This document shows, one piece after another, positions 21,797-30,657 of a stretch of DNA of 64,000 nucleotides (the stretch's first letter is position 1; the number at the start of each line of letters is the position of its first letter). The position numbers and the translations under genes were made by a program. Under the pieces are notes generated by a model that had not been told where the DNA came from, ran no database searches, and saw nothing but the letters and a program-made list of their open reading frames with translations. This DNA is from a virus: positions 54,408-118,407 of the IMG/VR virus record IMGVR_UViG_3300034283_001962; one strand, 5' to 3'.

Positions 21797-22512
21797 TGAA
21801 TTTTGAAAAATTTGAACCTCTTTTAGGAGATTGGGCTTATAAAATAAAGCCATTTATAGAAAGTGAGGAATGCGATAAAATCTATGCACGGTTAAAAGCT
21901 GATTCATCTAGAGGTAAAAGAATATGTCCAGATTCTCAGAATACCTTTAGAGTGTTTAAGGAAACACCTTATAAGAAGTTGAAGGTCATATTTCTAATGT
22001 ACGACCCTTACCCTTGGATTAAGGATGGTGTCACTGTAGCTGATGGTATTGCTCTTAGTTGTAGTAATACAAAAAAGTTTCAGCCATCTTTAGAACAATT
22101 TTATCATGCTATAGAGAGAGATACTAATTTAAAATTAGCTGGCATTAAAGATTGGGATTTAACTCCACTTTGTAATCAAGGAATAATGATGTTAAATACT
22201 GCACTTACAGTAGAAGAAGGAAAAGTGGGTTCTCATTATGATTTATGGAAACCTTTTACTACATACTTATTTGAGGAAGTTCTTGCAAAACACAATAGAG
22301 GACTTATCTTTGTTTTATGTGGAAAAGAATCACAGTATTATGAAAGATTTATCAATCCTTTACAGCATTATATATTTAAATTAGAGCATCCTGCAGCAGC
22401 AGAATGGGGATCAAGAGAATGGAAACATGATGGAATCTTTAATACTATTAACAAACTGGTTAAAGAGAATAATAACGAGGAGATAATTTGGATTGACGAT
22501 CTCCCTTTCTGA
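21796..22512 (+). CDS. uracil-DNA glycosylase, family 1 like
   Basis: 238 aa from MNFEKFEPLL at 21796. Recognisable UDG landmarks: MYDPYPWIKDGVTVADGIALS in the place of the catalytic GQDPYH loop (the Asp and Pro-Tyr are kept, the Gln is Tyr and the His is Pro), GIMMLNTALTVEEG in the place of GVLLLNTVLTV, a LIFVLCGK strand, and HPAAAEW in the place of the HPSPLS insertion loop. Removes uracil from DNA. The unusual active-site loop is shared by divergent phage UDGs, and altered uracil handling is possible. Confidence 0.8.
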   Translation: MNFEKFEPLLGDWAYKIKPFIESEECDKIYARLKADSSRGKRICPDSQNTFRVFKETPYKKLKVIFLMYDPYPWIKDGVTVADGIALSCSNTKKFQPSLEQFYHAIERDTNLKLAGIKDWDLTPLCNQGIMMLNTALTVEEGKVGSHYDLWKPFTTYLFEEVLAKHNRGLIFVLCGKESQYYERFINPLQHYIFKLEHPAAAEWGSREWKHDGIFNTINKLVKENNNEEIIWIDDLPF

Positions 22513-22952
22513 TGTATAATATGAAAACTAGATGGATACAGCGGGATCTGGAAGAACAGATTGCCGAAGAGTATAAAAATCAAGGAAAAGAATATCAATT
22601 TTTAAATCAAAAAAAAGAAAAAATGGCACAAGAGCTTAAAATCTCAGAAATCTTGACGCTTCTTAAACAAGGGTATAAGCGTTGGACAAAAGAAGAGAAT
22701 GAAGAAGGAAAAAGTATTCAGACTCACTATGGTCTTACATTTAGTGAATGTAAAGAGATCTTTAAACATCCGAAAATCAAAGGTCTAAAAAGCAAAAAAC
22801 TTTCTGTGAAACTAATAGATGACACAGAAATTAATCGCTCTATAGTTCAAGCTGAAACAACTACTTGGACTGAAGCAGAAGTGGTTGCAGAACAACCTAC
22901 AACACCAGTAGAACAAACTCTGGAAGAAAAGTTTGAAAATCTCTTTAACTAA
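22512..22952 (+). CDS. hypothetical protein, charged
   Basis: 146 aa, overlapping the UDG stop by one base. Charged helical N-terminus with a KISEILTLLKQGYKRW segment that could be a helix-turn-helix-like unit, then a Glu/Thr-rich linker and a short acidic C-terminal helix (EEKFENLFN). The tail resembles partner-recruiting peptides of replication proteins, an inference only. Confidence 0.55.
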   Translation: MYNMKTRWIQRDLEEQIAEEYKNQGKEYQFLNQKKEKMAQELKISEILTLLKQGYKRWTKEENEEGKSIQTHYGLTFSECKEIFKHPKIKGLKSKKLSVKLIDDTEINRSIVQAETTTWTEAEVVAEQPTTPVEQTLEEKFENLFN

Positions 22953-22991
22953 TCAATTTAATTAAAAACAAAAATTTAAATTTCAATTATT

Positions 22992-23504
22992 ATGGTAAAA
23001 GTATCAGTTTACAGCGGAACAGGTAGTATTAAACAAGTCGAATTTGTAGGTGCAAAATGGTCAGAACTCCAACAAACACTTGCTCAAAATGGAATTTCTT
23101 ATAATTCCAATGGAATGATAGCAGTAATTGGTGAAACCGAACTTACTTTGCAATCTAATGATGCAATTATTCCTACAACTGATTTTACTCTGTTTCTACT
23201 TCCTCAAAAAGTAAAGAGTGGTTCTGATGATGAGGATAGCTACGATGAGAGTTATGATGAGAGCTATGATGACAGTGACGATGATGATGACAATGAAATT
23301 GTACCAGCAGTGAACCCTTCAGGAGTTCCTGCTGATGTTACCAGCTGGACAAAAGAACATGCTTTGATTGCAATTAATCTAATTAGCACTAAAACAAATG
23401 AGATTAATACTTTGGGAAACCAAATCAGGCAGTATGTTACTAATATGTCTGTTAGTCCTTTGGATGATAAAGCCAAAGAGCTGATGAACAAACTCTTTAA
23501 GTAA
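22992..23504 (+). CDS. ubiquitin-like beta-grasp protein candidate with acidic linker
   Basis: 170 aa. Residues 1-73 begin VKVSVYSGTGSIKQVEF and run as a short beta-grasp-type pattern (two strands, a helix WSELQQTLAQN, then strands with GMIAVIGETELTL), ending LLPQKVKSG. Residues 78-102 are nearly all Asp, Glu, Ser and Tyr; residues 115-170 are helical. The next genes encode an E2-like protein, a JAMM protease and an E1-like enzyme, which is the main reason to read this as the ubiquitin-like modifier (compare PRTRC protein C). Gly77 would be an exposed end if the acidic tail were cut off. The fold is not proven by sequence. Confidence 0.55.
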   Translation: MVKVSVYSGTGSIKQVEFVGAKWSELQQTLAQNGISYNSNGMIAVIGETELTLQSNDAIIPTTDFTLFLLPQKVKSGSDDEDSYDESYDESYDDSDDDDDNEIVPAVNPSGVPADVTSWTKEHALIAINLISTKTNEINTLGNQIRQYVTNMSVSPLDDKAKELMNKLFK

Positions 23505-23512
23505 CTAAAACT

Positions 23513-23546
23513 AGGGGTATCGTAATAATGCGATACCCCTTTTTTC
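23513..23546 (+). terminator. terminator after the ubiquitin-like gene
   Basis: AGGGGTATCG (23513-23522) pairs with CGATACCCCT (23531-23540), then TTTTTT. It may attenuate rather than end transcription, giving more of the small modifier than of the enzymes downstream. Confidence 0.85.
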
Positions 23547-23567
23547 TTTAAACAATAAAATATTAAT

Positions 23568-24968
23568 ATGGCAACAATCTTAACAATTGAAGAAAAACTA
23601 AAAAAGAACGCAGAAGTATTGATACACGGAATAGATTTATCTCCAATAGTAAAAATGAAAAATGCTCTTAATGAAGTTTTTGGAGAAGAAAGAAATCAAA
23701 TAGTAAGTCTTTTTGAAAAAGAAAGTTATCTTAAATTTTCACAAGTAAAAGATTTCTCAGGAGATGTAAAAAATTATAAAAAATATGTAATAGATAATTA
23801 TTTTTTTGATATAATAATTCACTTTCCTGAAATAACAATTAAAAACTCAAAAGGAAAGTCTAGAAAAATATATGATTTATATGTTAAGTTTAATGTTGGT
23901 TTAGACTTTAAGATTAAAGAAAATTTAATGGGTATAGCAACTACTTTTGAAGAAGATGCTTTAAATAGTAGTTACCATCACTCACATCTTCCATCAGGTA
24001 AATATACTGACTTTAAATCATTCTGTTTAGGTTCAGATACACCAATAAATCTTTTGTTTCACAAAATGAAAAGTAACGCTTTTGATGAAGGAACTTTTAA
24101 AATGTTGTTGTATACTATTAGAGAGTATGTTTCTTGGGAATCACTAGAAGGTGGACCACATGTTAGGATGAGTAATGTTAATGTAAATAATGTAGGAGCA
24201 GGATTTAATTGGTTAACTGCGTCTTATACAACTGAGAATTTATTAAGTGCTGATTCAATATTAAATTTTCCATCTAAAGCATTTTCTGAAATATCTCTCT
24301 GTTATATACTTAAAGAAGCTATAACAGAAGATGCTAGAAACATTATTATAAATAACTGTTTTACTTATAGATTAGAAGGCACTGAAGTAATTCTGCAACC
24401 AACTGATTTTTTAAGTAAAAAAATTGCAATGTTTTGGTTAGAACTGTGGAATGTACTAAAAATTAATTACAGAACATCTACACGTAGTTACAAAGAAGAT
24501 AAAGTTAGAGTATACTTAGCAGAAAAAGCATCATTTAATTATACTGCAAGAGGAAGTTTTCAGGTATATCATTTTTGTAATGACCTAGCTTATAGAACTT
24601 TATTTAAAAAAAATGATCAAGGTAAATTTATTATTGACGCTAAATTATACGAAGAAACAACAGGAAGTACATTTCCTATATCAACAAATACTTCGATTTA
24701 TACTAACGGAAAAAAGTTATTTAAATTTAAAGGTAATGATGTAACAATTCGCATTATAATACCTGAAGATAAAACTAAAGTTCAACTAACCAAAGAAGAA
24801 TTAGAAACATTTTATATTCATCCAAAAATACTAAATTATGTCACAAACTATTTTGCAGATAAACTCAATTCCCAAATCATTACCACTTGTACAGGCACAA
24901 GGGAAGATACCACTAATAATTTCGCAGAAGCTCCAACGACAGATATTTTGGCTTTGCTCCAAGATTAA
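23568..24968 (+). CDS. E2-like / PRTRC-B-like component of the ubiquitin-like module
   Basis: 466 aa. Strand-rich residues 75-120 (FFDIIIHFPEITIKN, YDLYVKFNVGLDFKI) lead into NSSYHHSHLPSG and KSFCLGSDTP at about 134-157. A His-rich segment followed at short distance by CLG is the pattern of prokaryotic E2-like folds, where the Cys carries the modifier. The remaining 300 residues are unfamiliar. The gene lies between the Ubl candidate and the JAMM gene and overlaps the latter by 131 nt. The E2 reading is an inference from the motif and context. Confidence 0.5.
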   Translation: MATILTIEEKLKKNAEVLIHGIDLSPIVKMKNALNEVFGEERNQIVSLFEKESYLKFSQVKDFSGDVKNYKKYVIDNYFFDIIIHFPEITIKNSKGKSRKIYDLYVKFNVGLDFKIKENLMGIATTFEEDALNSSYHHSHLPSGKYTDFKSFCLGSDTPINLLFHKMKSNAFDEGTFKMLLYTIREYVSWESLEGGPHVRMSNVNVNNVGAGFNWLTASYTTENLLSADSILNFPSKAFSEISLCYILKEAITEDARNIIINNCFTYRLEGTEVILQPTDFLSKKIAMFWLELWNVLKINYRTSTRSYKEDKVRVYLAEKASFNYTARGSFQVYHFCNDLAYRTLFKKNDQGKFIIDAKLYEETTGSTFPISTNTSIYTNGKKLFKFKGNDVTIRIIIPEDKTKVQLTKEELETFYIHPKILNYVTNYFADKLNSQIITTCTGTREDTTNNFAEAPTTDILALLQD

Positions 24969-26184
24969 TGCTGTTGAGTGGTCAGGTACACTGTTTTACC
25001 AAGTTGAAGGTCAATTTGGTAACAAAAACTTTAAGATTACTGCTAAAGAAGTGTATCTTCAAGATATTGGTACATCAGGATACACAGAATATGAGTTCGA
25101 TATGGACTTTATACGGTTAATAATGAAAGATTCCGCATTGCGAGATTTAAAAAGAGGTCACATTCACTCTCATAATACAATGAATGTCTTTTTTTCAGGT
25201 ACAGATAATTCAGAGCTTGTTGATAATGCTCCAAATTACAATTATTACCTTTCTCTTATTGTTAACAACCGAAATGAAATGACAGCAAGAGTTGCATTTG
25301 TAACTACTATTAAGTCATCAGATAAGCGTACTTATATCTTTAAAGGTAACGAAGGAGAAGATCTTAGTTTAGAAGTAGGAGATGAAGTAAAAGAAGAACA
25401 AAAAGTACTCTATTACGATTGTGATATTGAAATAGAAAAAGATGAAATTGAACAAACTATGCTGAGTAGATATACTGAGATAAAAGAAAAAGTAAAAGTT
25501 GTTCCTGCAACTTCTAAAATTACATCTTATGAAGAAGCAATGAATAAGTTTGGTTCTACAAAATCTTGGAATAGTGAAAGTAATTTCGTTCAGGGAGGTA
25601 ACGCTTGTCAAGGGAGTTTTTTTCAGGAACAAGAGGAAAGAGCAAAAAGCAACAGAAGCGAGAAAACAAACTACTACGAAGAAAAGAGCAGATGGAATCA
25701 AAACAGAGAAAGAAAAAAAGAAAGCAACAATTCAAGTGATTTCTGGGGAAGTGATTACTGGGAAGGTGAGGAGCAACCCAATTCGAGATATGATAAACAG
25801 TCTACTGGAAACGTAATTATAGATGATGATACATTTAATTCTGATGAGGATTTATATGAAGAGAACCTGGAAAAATTTGTTTGTCAGTATATCTTAAATG
25901 ATTTTAGTGGAAATATAGTGAATAGGTTTAGCGATGTTGAACAAGTTATTGAACATCTTGCTGAAAACAGAGATAAAATGAGTAAACGTGAGTGGATTAA
26001 GTATTGTGATAATCTATCAAAAGGATTTGATAAACTTTACAGTAGCTTTTGGAATGATGTAAATGGTGAAAATACTGAAGCTGTTATATCTGATAGTATT
26101 AGTATATTACTTAGTAATGCTCCAATTGGTACACAAAATTGTGTTGATGACCTTGCTAAATCACTTCAGGAAGCTGTAGTTTAA
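24838..26184 (+). CDS. JAMM/MPN metalloprotease (deubiquitinase-like)
   Basis: 448 aa. The zinc-site signature is complete: Glu47 in AVEWSGTLFY and H110-S-H112-x7-S120-x2-D123. Residues 30-175 form the JAB/MPN domain; residues 230-300 are a low-complexity basic, Ser-rich linker, and the C-terminal 110 residues are helical. Such enzymes cleave ubiquitin-like proteins from conjugates or mature their C-termini. The start overlaps the previous gene by 131 nt; a later start would still keep Glu47 only if before codon 40. Companion to the E1-like gene at 26196. Confidence 0.85.
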   Translation: MSQTILQINSIPKSLPLVQAQGKIPLIISQKLQRQIFWLCSKINAVEWSGTLFYQVEGQFGNKNFKITAKEVYLQDIGTSGYTEYEFDMDFIRLIMKDSALRDLKRGHIHSHNTMNVFFSGTDNSELVDNAPNYNYYLSLIVNNRNEMTARVAFVTTIKSSDKRTYIFKGNEGEDLSLEVGDEVKEEQKVLYYDCDIEIEKDEIEQTMLSRYTEIKEKVKVVPATSKITSYEEAMNKFGSTKSWNSESNFVQGGNACQGSFFQEQEERAKSNRSEKTNYYEEKSRWNQNRERKKESNNSSDFWGSDYWEGEEQPNSRYDKQSTGNVIIDDDTFNSDEDLYEENLEKFVCQYILNDFSGNIVNRFSDVEQVIEHLAENRDKMSKREWIKYCDNLSKGFDKLYSSFWNDVNGENTEAVISDSISILLSNAPIGTQNCVDDLAKSLQEAVV

Positions 26185-26195
26185 AACAAAAAAAT

Positions 26196-26936
26196 ATGTT
26201 GTTATATACTGAAACAGAAGACGGAAATAAAGAGCTGATTACAGAAGCTCAATATACAAGATTAAAGGGAGCCGATTGGTTTCCTTTATCTTATAAAAAG
26301 CCTATTATGATACTTGGTCAAGGAGGAATTGGTTCATGGGCTAGCATATTTTATTCACGAATTGGTTGTATCATTCACAGTTATGATATGGATAACTTTG
26401 AAGATCATAATATGACTGGTCAATTTGTTATGAATAAAGATACAGGAAAAGCTAAAGTTGAAGCTGTAGCTAATTTAGTAAAAGATTTCTCTCCAGATGC
26501 AGAAATCTATGCAAATAATACTGCATATACAACTGATTCTCCAACATCAGATATAGTTATATGTGGGTTTGACAATATGAAAGCTCGTAAATTAGCTTTT
26601 TTAAAATGGGTAGATTATGTAATGAATAAAGCTCCAGATAAATCTAAGTGTTTTTTTCAAGATGGAAGACTACTTGCTGAAACACTGCAGATTTTTAATA
26701 TTTCAGGAAATGATCTTGAGAAGATCAAAATGTATTATAATGAGCATTTGTTTGATGATGCTGAAGTAGAAGAAGCTGACTGTACATTCAAACAAACCTC
26801 TCATTGTGCTGGAATGATAGCTTCTCATATGGTAGGATTTTTCACAAACTGGCTCTCAAAGAGTTATACAGGAGTATTTCGAACTGTACCTTTTTTGTAT
26901 CAATATGTTATACCTTTAAATAGACATGAATCATGA
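26196..26936 (+). CDS. E1/ThiF-like adenylyltransferase
   Basis: 246 aa. ATP-binding GQGGIGSWAS at 41-50, then YDMDNFEDHNMTGQF at about 63-77 (the conserved Asp and the Asn/Arg-equivalent region of ThiF/MoeB/E1), and ICGFDNMKAR near 120. Cys-containing segments EEADCTFKQTSHCAGM near 200 may hold a catalytic Cys. It activates the C-terminus of a ubiquitin-like protein as an adenylate. The size fits PRTRC ThiF proteins. Overlaps the next gene by 4 nt. Confidence 0.85.
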   Translation: MLLYTETEDGNKELITEAQYTRLKGADWFPLSYKKPIMILGQGGIGSWASIFYSRIGCIIHSYDMDNFEDHNMTGQFVMNKDTGKAKVEAVANLVKDFSPDAEIYANNTAYTTDSPTSDIVICGFDNMKARKLAFLKWVDYVMNKAPDKSKCFFQDGRLLAETLQIFNISGNDLEKIKMYYNEHLFDDAEVEEADCTFKQTSHCAGMIASHMVGFFTNWLSKSYTGVFRTVPFLYQYVIPLNRHES

Positions 26937-27571
26937 GAATTAATTTTGAGTTTTTTAATAGAATTACAAATGAACCATATACAAGTAATAATAGTTTAAT
27001 AATAGATCGAGATTCAATAGAATTTACTAATTTAAGATTTATTCCTAGCAAAATAACTGAAATTCCATTAGTATTAATACCCGTTTTAGAAAATGCTATA
27101 CTTAAAGAGAATGACGAAGTTATAAAATTACGATATCTTACTAATATGCAATTTAGAGGAAGAAAGCTTAAATCAGCTCAGCTTGCTGGAATTATTGGTA
27201 ATTTATGTGAATGTTTTAAAGACTGTAATTCCTCTTTGATTTTTGGTAAAGGGTTTATTGCTGTAAATCGTGGTACATACTTAGAGTATTTATTCATGAT
27301 TACAACAACTGTAGAAAAAGGAGTAGTAGAAAAGAATATAAATAAGTGCAAAATTTATATTTCTCCTAAACTAAAATCAGAATTTAGGACTATAAATTCA
27401 ATTATAGAGAAATATTTTCTAAAAGATTTCAATGGAGACATAATTATTACTAATGCTATGAGTAAATATTTTGGTGTTAAAGTTAAATTGCCTAAATTTG
27501 ATACTGTTGCTGAGCAGCAAGACTTTATTAAGCAAATGTTTGCTCAATTTGTAATTCAATTAGCAGCTTAA
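26933..27571 (+). CDS. unknown component next to the E1-like gene
   Basis: 212 aa, with a 4-nt overlap with the E1-like gene, so probably the same functional unit. Mixed alpha/beta; GFIAVNRGTYLEYLFMITTT and ISPKLKSEFRTINSIIEKYF are the clearest secondary-structure elements. No catalytic motif seen. Confidence 0.5.
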   Translation: MRINFEFFNRITNEPYTSNNSLIIDRDSIEFTNLRFIPSKITEIPLVLIPVLENAILKENDEVIKLRYLTNMQFRGRKLKSAQLAGIIGNLCECFKDCNSSLIFGKGFIAVNRGTYLEYLFMITTTVEKGVVEKNINKCKIYISPKLKSEFRTINSIIEKYFLKDFNGDIIITNAMSKYFGVKVKLPKFDTVAEQQDFIKQMFAQFVIQLAA

Positions 27572-27573
27572 TT

Positions 27574-28233
27574 ATGACAAGAAATAAAGTTACCCGTAAA
27601 AAAAATAATACTTCTTCCAAAACTAAAATAGTTATAAAACCTAAAGGAACCAAAATGAAAAACACAACTGGTTCTTATAAAAATATAGCTTATGATAGTT
27701 TAGAAGAATTAGCATTTTTACAATGGGCATCAGAATTACAGAAAGCTGGGTATATACACTCTATTCAGCGTTCTCCCAGCTTTCTGCTTTCTGATAGTTT
27801 ATCTAAAGACTATGTAATCCAAAAACTTACTAGTAGCAAACCAGCTATCCAAAACCTTCTACAAGGTCACAGTTATACTCCAGAATTTTATATTATCTGG
27901 AATAAAATAGCAAAGGATAAATTTGTATGGACAATGGATGACACTTGTAAGTTTGAAAAGTTATTTGTAGGCGACGAAATGGCTAACGGTACTTATCAAA
28001 CCTATATAGAAATTAAACCTATTTGGGATCAAAACAATATGGAAAGATTATTTAAGCTTAATCAAAAATGGATGTGGCAAAAACACTCTATTTTTGTTAA
28101 TCTTATAAAGTGTCCAGAGTTGTTTTCTGAGAGTTTTACTCCAAATGAATATAGAACTACTAAAACAGGTAGAACTAGAACAATTAAATGGGAAATTAAA
28201 ACATTGAGTCAATTTATAAATATAAAAAAATGA
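27574..28233 (+). CDS. PD-(D/E)XK nuclease-like protein
   Basis: 219 aa. After a basic, disordered 30-residue start, YDSLEELAFLQWASEL, a GYIHSIQRSPSFLL strand, YTPEFYIIWN and YIEIKPIWD follow in the order of the PD-(D/E)XK fold as in DUF1064/TnsA-type enzymes (helix Glu, then Asp/Glu, then E-x-K). The TPEF position has Glu rather than Asp. Probably a DNA endonuclease or resolvase. Overlaps the next gene by 4 nt. Confidence 0.65.
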   Translation: MTRNKVTRKKNNTSSKTKIVIKPKGTKMKNTTGSYKNIAYDSLEELAFLQWASELQKAGYIHSIQRSPSFLLSDSLSKDYVIQKLTSSKPAIQNLLQGHSYTPEFYIIWNKIAKDKFVWTMDDTCKFEKLFVGDEMANGTYQTYIEIKPIWDQNNMERLFKLNQKWMWQKHSIFVNLIKCPELFSESFTPNEYRTTKTGRTRTIKWEIKTLSQFINIKK

Positions 28234-29060
28234 AAATGATATTATTTGGCTCTCGTGCTATTAAACATCATTATCCTGATTTTTATAGAGAGTGTAAAGA
28301 TTGGGATTTTTTAGTTGAGAAAGATTTTAGACATTTAAAGTCTAATATAAAAGAAATAGAATACAAATACATTGAACCATTATGGGATTCTATGACAAAA
28401 ATAGAACATGAAACTCATGTGTTATATCCTTATAAAATACTTACTTTAAAGATATCTCATTTGTTTTATGATAACAACTGGGAAAAACACATAAAAGATG
28501 TACAGTTTTTGTATAATAAAGGTGTAAGATATGACATAAAGTTATTAGAAAAGTTGATTATATGGTGGAAAAAAGTCTTACCTAAACAGAGAAGAAGTAA
28601 TTTAACTTTAAACAAAGAAGAATTCTTTAAAAATAAGATTAATTATACTATTGATCATGATTTTATTCATACTTTAATTAATCCAATACCTGCTTATTTG
28701 AGTATTTTAAAAAATGACTCTGAAGTAGAACCTTCTGAAGTTAAATGGATTAGACAACCAAGAATTATAAAAGACAGGATTGTAAGAGAAGAAATATACG
28801 TAATGGCTTGGGAAAGAAATTTTAAACATAATAGAAATTATATTGAAGCTTATCAATGGATGTTAAAGAATTTTATTCAAAGACATGCTCCTGTTTGGGA
28901 GATGCTGTATATAATAGAAAACTATGAAAGGTTAAAAGTACCTGAATTTGATTACATAAAACATATAAATGATGGATTATTTAGAAAAGGAATTAGTTAC
29001 GAAACAAATGACAGAGAGAGAATACAGAAGTTTAAACAAGAAAAGTTACAGCTCGCTTAA
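28230..29060 (+). CDS. nucleotidyltransferase-like protein
   Basis: 276 aa. N-terminal GSRA (7-10) and DWDFLV (24-29) form the minimal nucleotidyltransferase G-S...D-x-D site, with a later LTLKISHLFYDNNWEKHIKDVQ helix region as in related phage proteins. The rest is helical and basic. Similar stand-alone proteins occur in many large phages; substrates are unknown. Could act on RNA ends or on a protein. Confidence 0.65.
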   Translation: MKMILFGSRAIKHHYPDFYRECKDWDFLVEKDFRHLKSNIKEIEYKYIEPLWDSMTKIEHETHVLYPYKILTLKISHLFYDNNWEKHIKDVQFLYNKGVRYDIKLLEKLIIWWKKVLPKQRRSNLTLNKEEFFKNKINYTIDHDFIHTLINPIPAYLSILKNDSEVEPSEVKWIRQPRIIKDRIVREEIYVMAWERNFKHNRNYIEAYQWMLKNFIQRHAPVWEMLYIIENYERLKVPEFDYIKHINDGLFRKGISYETNDRERIQKFKQEKLQLA

Positions 29061-30075
29061 AACTTTTGCTGATGATCGAAAAAAGTACTATAAAAAGTAT
29101 ATACTTTTAGAAGATACTAGTGATGAAGACTTAAAAAACCGTGCAACTTTAATTGGTTCAATGGTAGATTGTTTACTATTATCTCCAAATGAATTTGATA
29201 ATAAGTTTTATATTAGTACTTGTAATGAAGTTCCTACTGGACTTATGTTACAGTTTGTTGAAGCTTTATATAAAAGAGTAAGAGACTGTGTTGATATAGA
29301 AGGAAAGTTAACTCGACCATTTGCTGATTTATCGTTAGAAGCATATAATGATGTCAAGTTTGATAGAGACGGTAACATTGTTGCATTTAAAAGAGATAGT
29401 TTTGAAAAAGTTGTAGAAAAGTTTACTGAAAACGTTAAAGCATATTTTGATGAAATTTGCCAAGTTCGACCAAATGGATTAATGGTAATTACTACATCAG
29501 ATATTGAAACTGCAGAAAAAGTTAAAACTGAACTTAGATCTAATTCAATAACTTCTCAAGTTATCAATCTTAAATCAAATACTCGTTTTGAAGTTTATGA
29601 GTCTTATCCAATTATTTATTCTTATAAAAGTTTTGAATTTAAATCTTTATTAGATAAATTAGTAATAGATCATGATGAAAAAACTATTCAACCTTATGAT
29701 TTAAAAGTAACTTGGGACGTAGAAAATTTTTATGAAGGATATTTCCTTTACAGAAAAAGCTATATTCAAGTAGGTCTTTATCATTTAGGTACTATGCTTG
29801 TATTTAAAAAGCAAGAGAAATATAAAGAATATAAGATTTTACCAATGAAGTTTATTGTAGCAGATCCTAATAATTATACTTCTCCTTTAATTTACAGTAT
29901 ATCTGAATCAGTACTTATGAATTCATTTAAAGGATTTGAATATAAATGGAGAAACTATAAAGGAATTGATGCACTTATTGACGATCTTAAATGGCACGAA
30001 GAAACTGGTATATGGAACATATCAAAAGAAAATTATGAGAATAAAGGAGTAGTTATAATAAAAGAGGAGGGATAA
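29008..30075 (+). CDS. RecE/Cas4-like PD-(D/E)XK exonuclease
   Basis: 355 aa from MTEREYRSL at 29008; the Met at 28969 would increase the overlap with the previous gene. SYSSLKTFADDRKKYY is the start-of-domain helix seen in RecE-like nucleases, followed by GSMVDCLLLSP, FKSLLDKLVIDHDEKTI (catalytic Asp), and IQPYDLKVTW (D-x-K). This combination fits exonucleases paired with single-strand annealing proteins, which fits the Sak4-like ATPase at 18632. Confidence 0.8.
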   Translation: MTEREYRSLNKKSYSSLKTFADDRKKYYKKYILLEDTSDEDLKNRATLIGSMVDCLLLSPNEFDNKFYISTCNEVPTGLMLQFVEALYKRVRDCVDIEGKLTRPFADLSLEAYNDVKFDRDGNIVAFKRDSFEKVVEKFTENVKAYFDEICQVRPNGLMVITTSDIETAEKVKTELRSNSITSQVINLKSNTRFEVYESYPIIYSYKSFEFKSLLDKLVIDHDEKTIQPYDLKVTWDVENFYEGYFLYRKSYIQVGLYHLGTMLVFKKQEKYKEYKILPMKFIVADPNNYTSPLIYSISESVLMNSFKGFEYKWRNYKGIDALIDDLKWHEETGIWNISKENYENKGVVIIKEEG

Positions 30076-30654
30076 ATGTCAAAATTAATGAATTATTCAA
30101 GAACTTGTGCTACTGTGTTTTTAATTAGACCATTAGGATTATGTTCAAAAACTGAATCTTTAAACCCTAAAGATCCAAATGCAGCAAAAATTATTAAAAA
30201 ATATGGATTTATTGAAGCGTATTTATATGATGAAAATCGTACAAGTACATCTTCAAGAGTAGTATATTGTTTGTTTAAACCTCCTAACTTTCAAGAATTT
30301 GAAGAATTCGTAAAAATGGAAATAGAAGATAAAGTAGATATTGTTGACGAATATGACTATCCAAATGGACATGTTATATTAGTTTATAAATTTCCAGAAA
30401 TTTATAATAACGATTATGATTTAATATTACAAGGTAAATATTCAAAATGCTCTGATGCATTTAAATCATTATTTCCAATTACAAAATCAAAAACTGAATT
30501 AACTATTTATGCACTTGTTTTTTATCATGAATCTAAACTTAAATCTGCTGTTGAAGACGATTTAAATGTCAAATTTGATAAAGATATGGAGTTTTGGTAC
30601 ATTCCTGATGTTACAAAAGAAACTTTAACTTACAATAAAATAAAAAAACTATAA
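30076..30654 (+). CDS. hypothetical protein
   Basis: 192 aa, starting directly after the RecE-like stop. Mixed alpha/beta with a Tyr- and Asp-rich middle (VDIVDEYDYPNGHVILVYKFPEIYNNDYDL). No motif recognised. Coupled to the nuclease by position. Confidence 0.55.
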   Translation: MSKLMNYSRTCATVFLIRPLGLCSKTESLNPKDPNAAKIIKKYGFIEAYLYDENRTSTSSRVVYCLFKPPNFQEFEEFVKMEIEDKVDIVDEYDYPNGHVILVYKFPEIYNNDYDLILQGKYSKCSDAFKSLFPITKSKTELTIYALVFYHESKLKSAVEDDLNVKFDKDMEFWYIPDVTKETLTYNKIKKL

Positions 30655-30657
30655 ATA

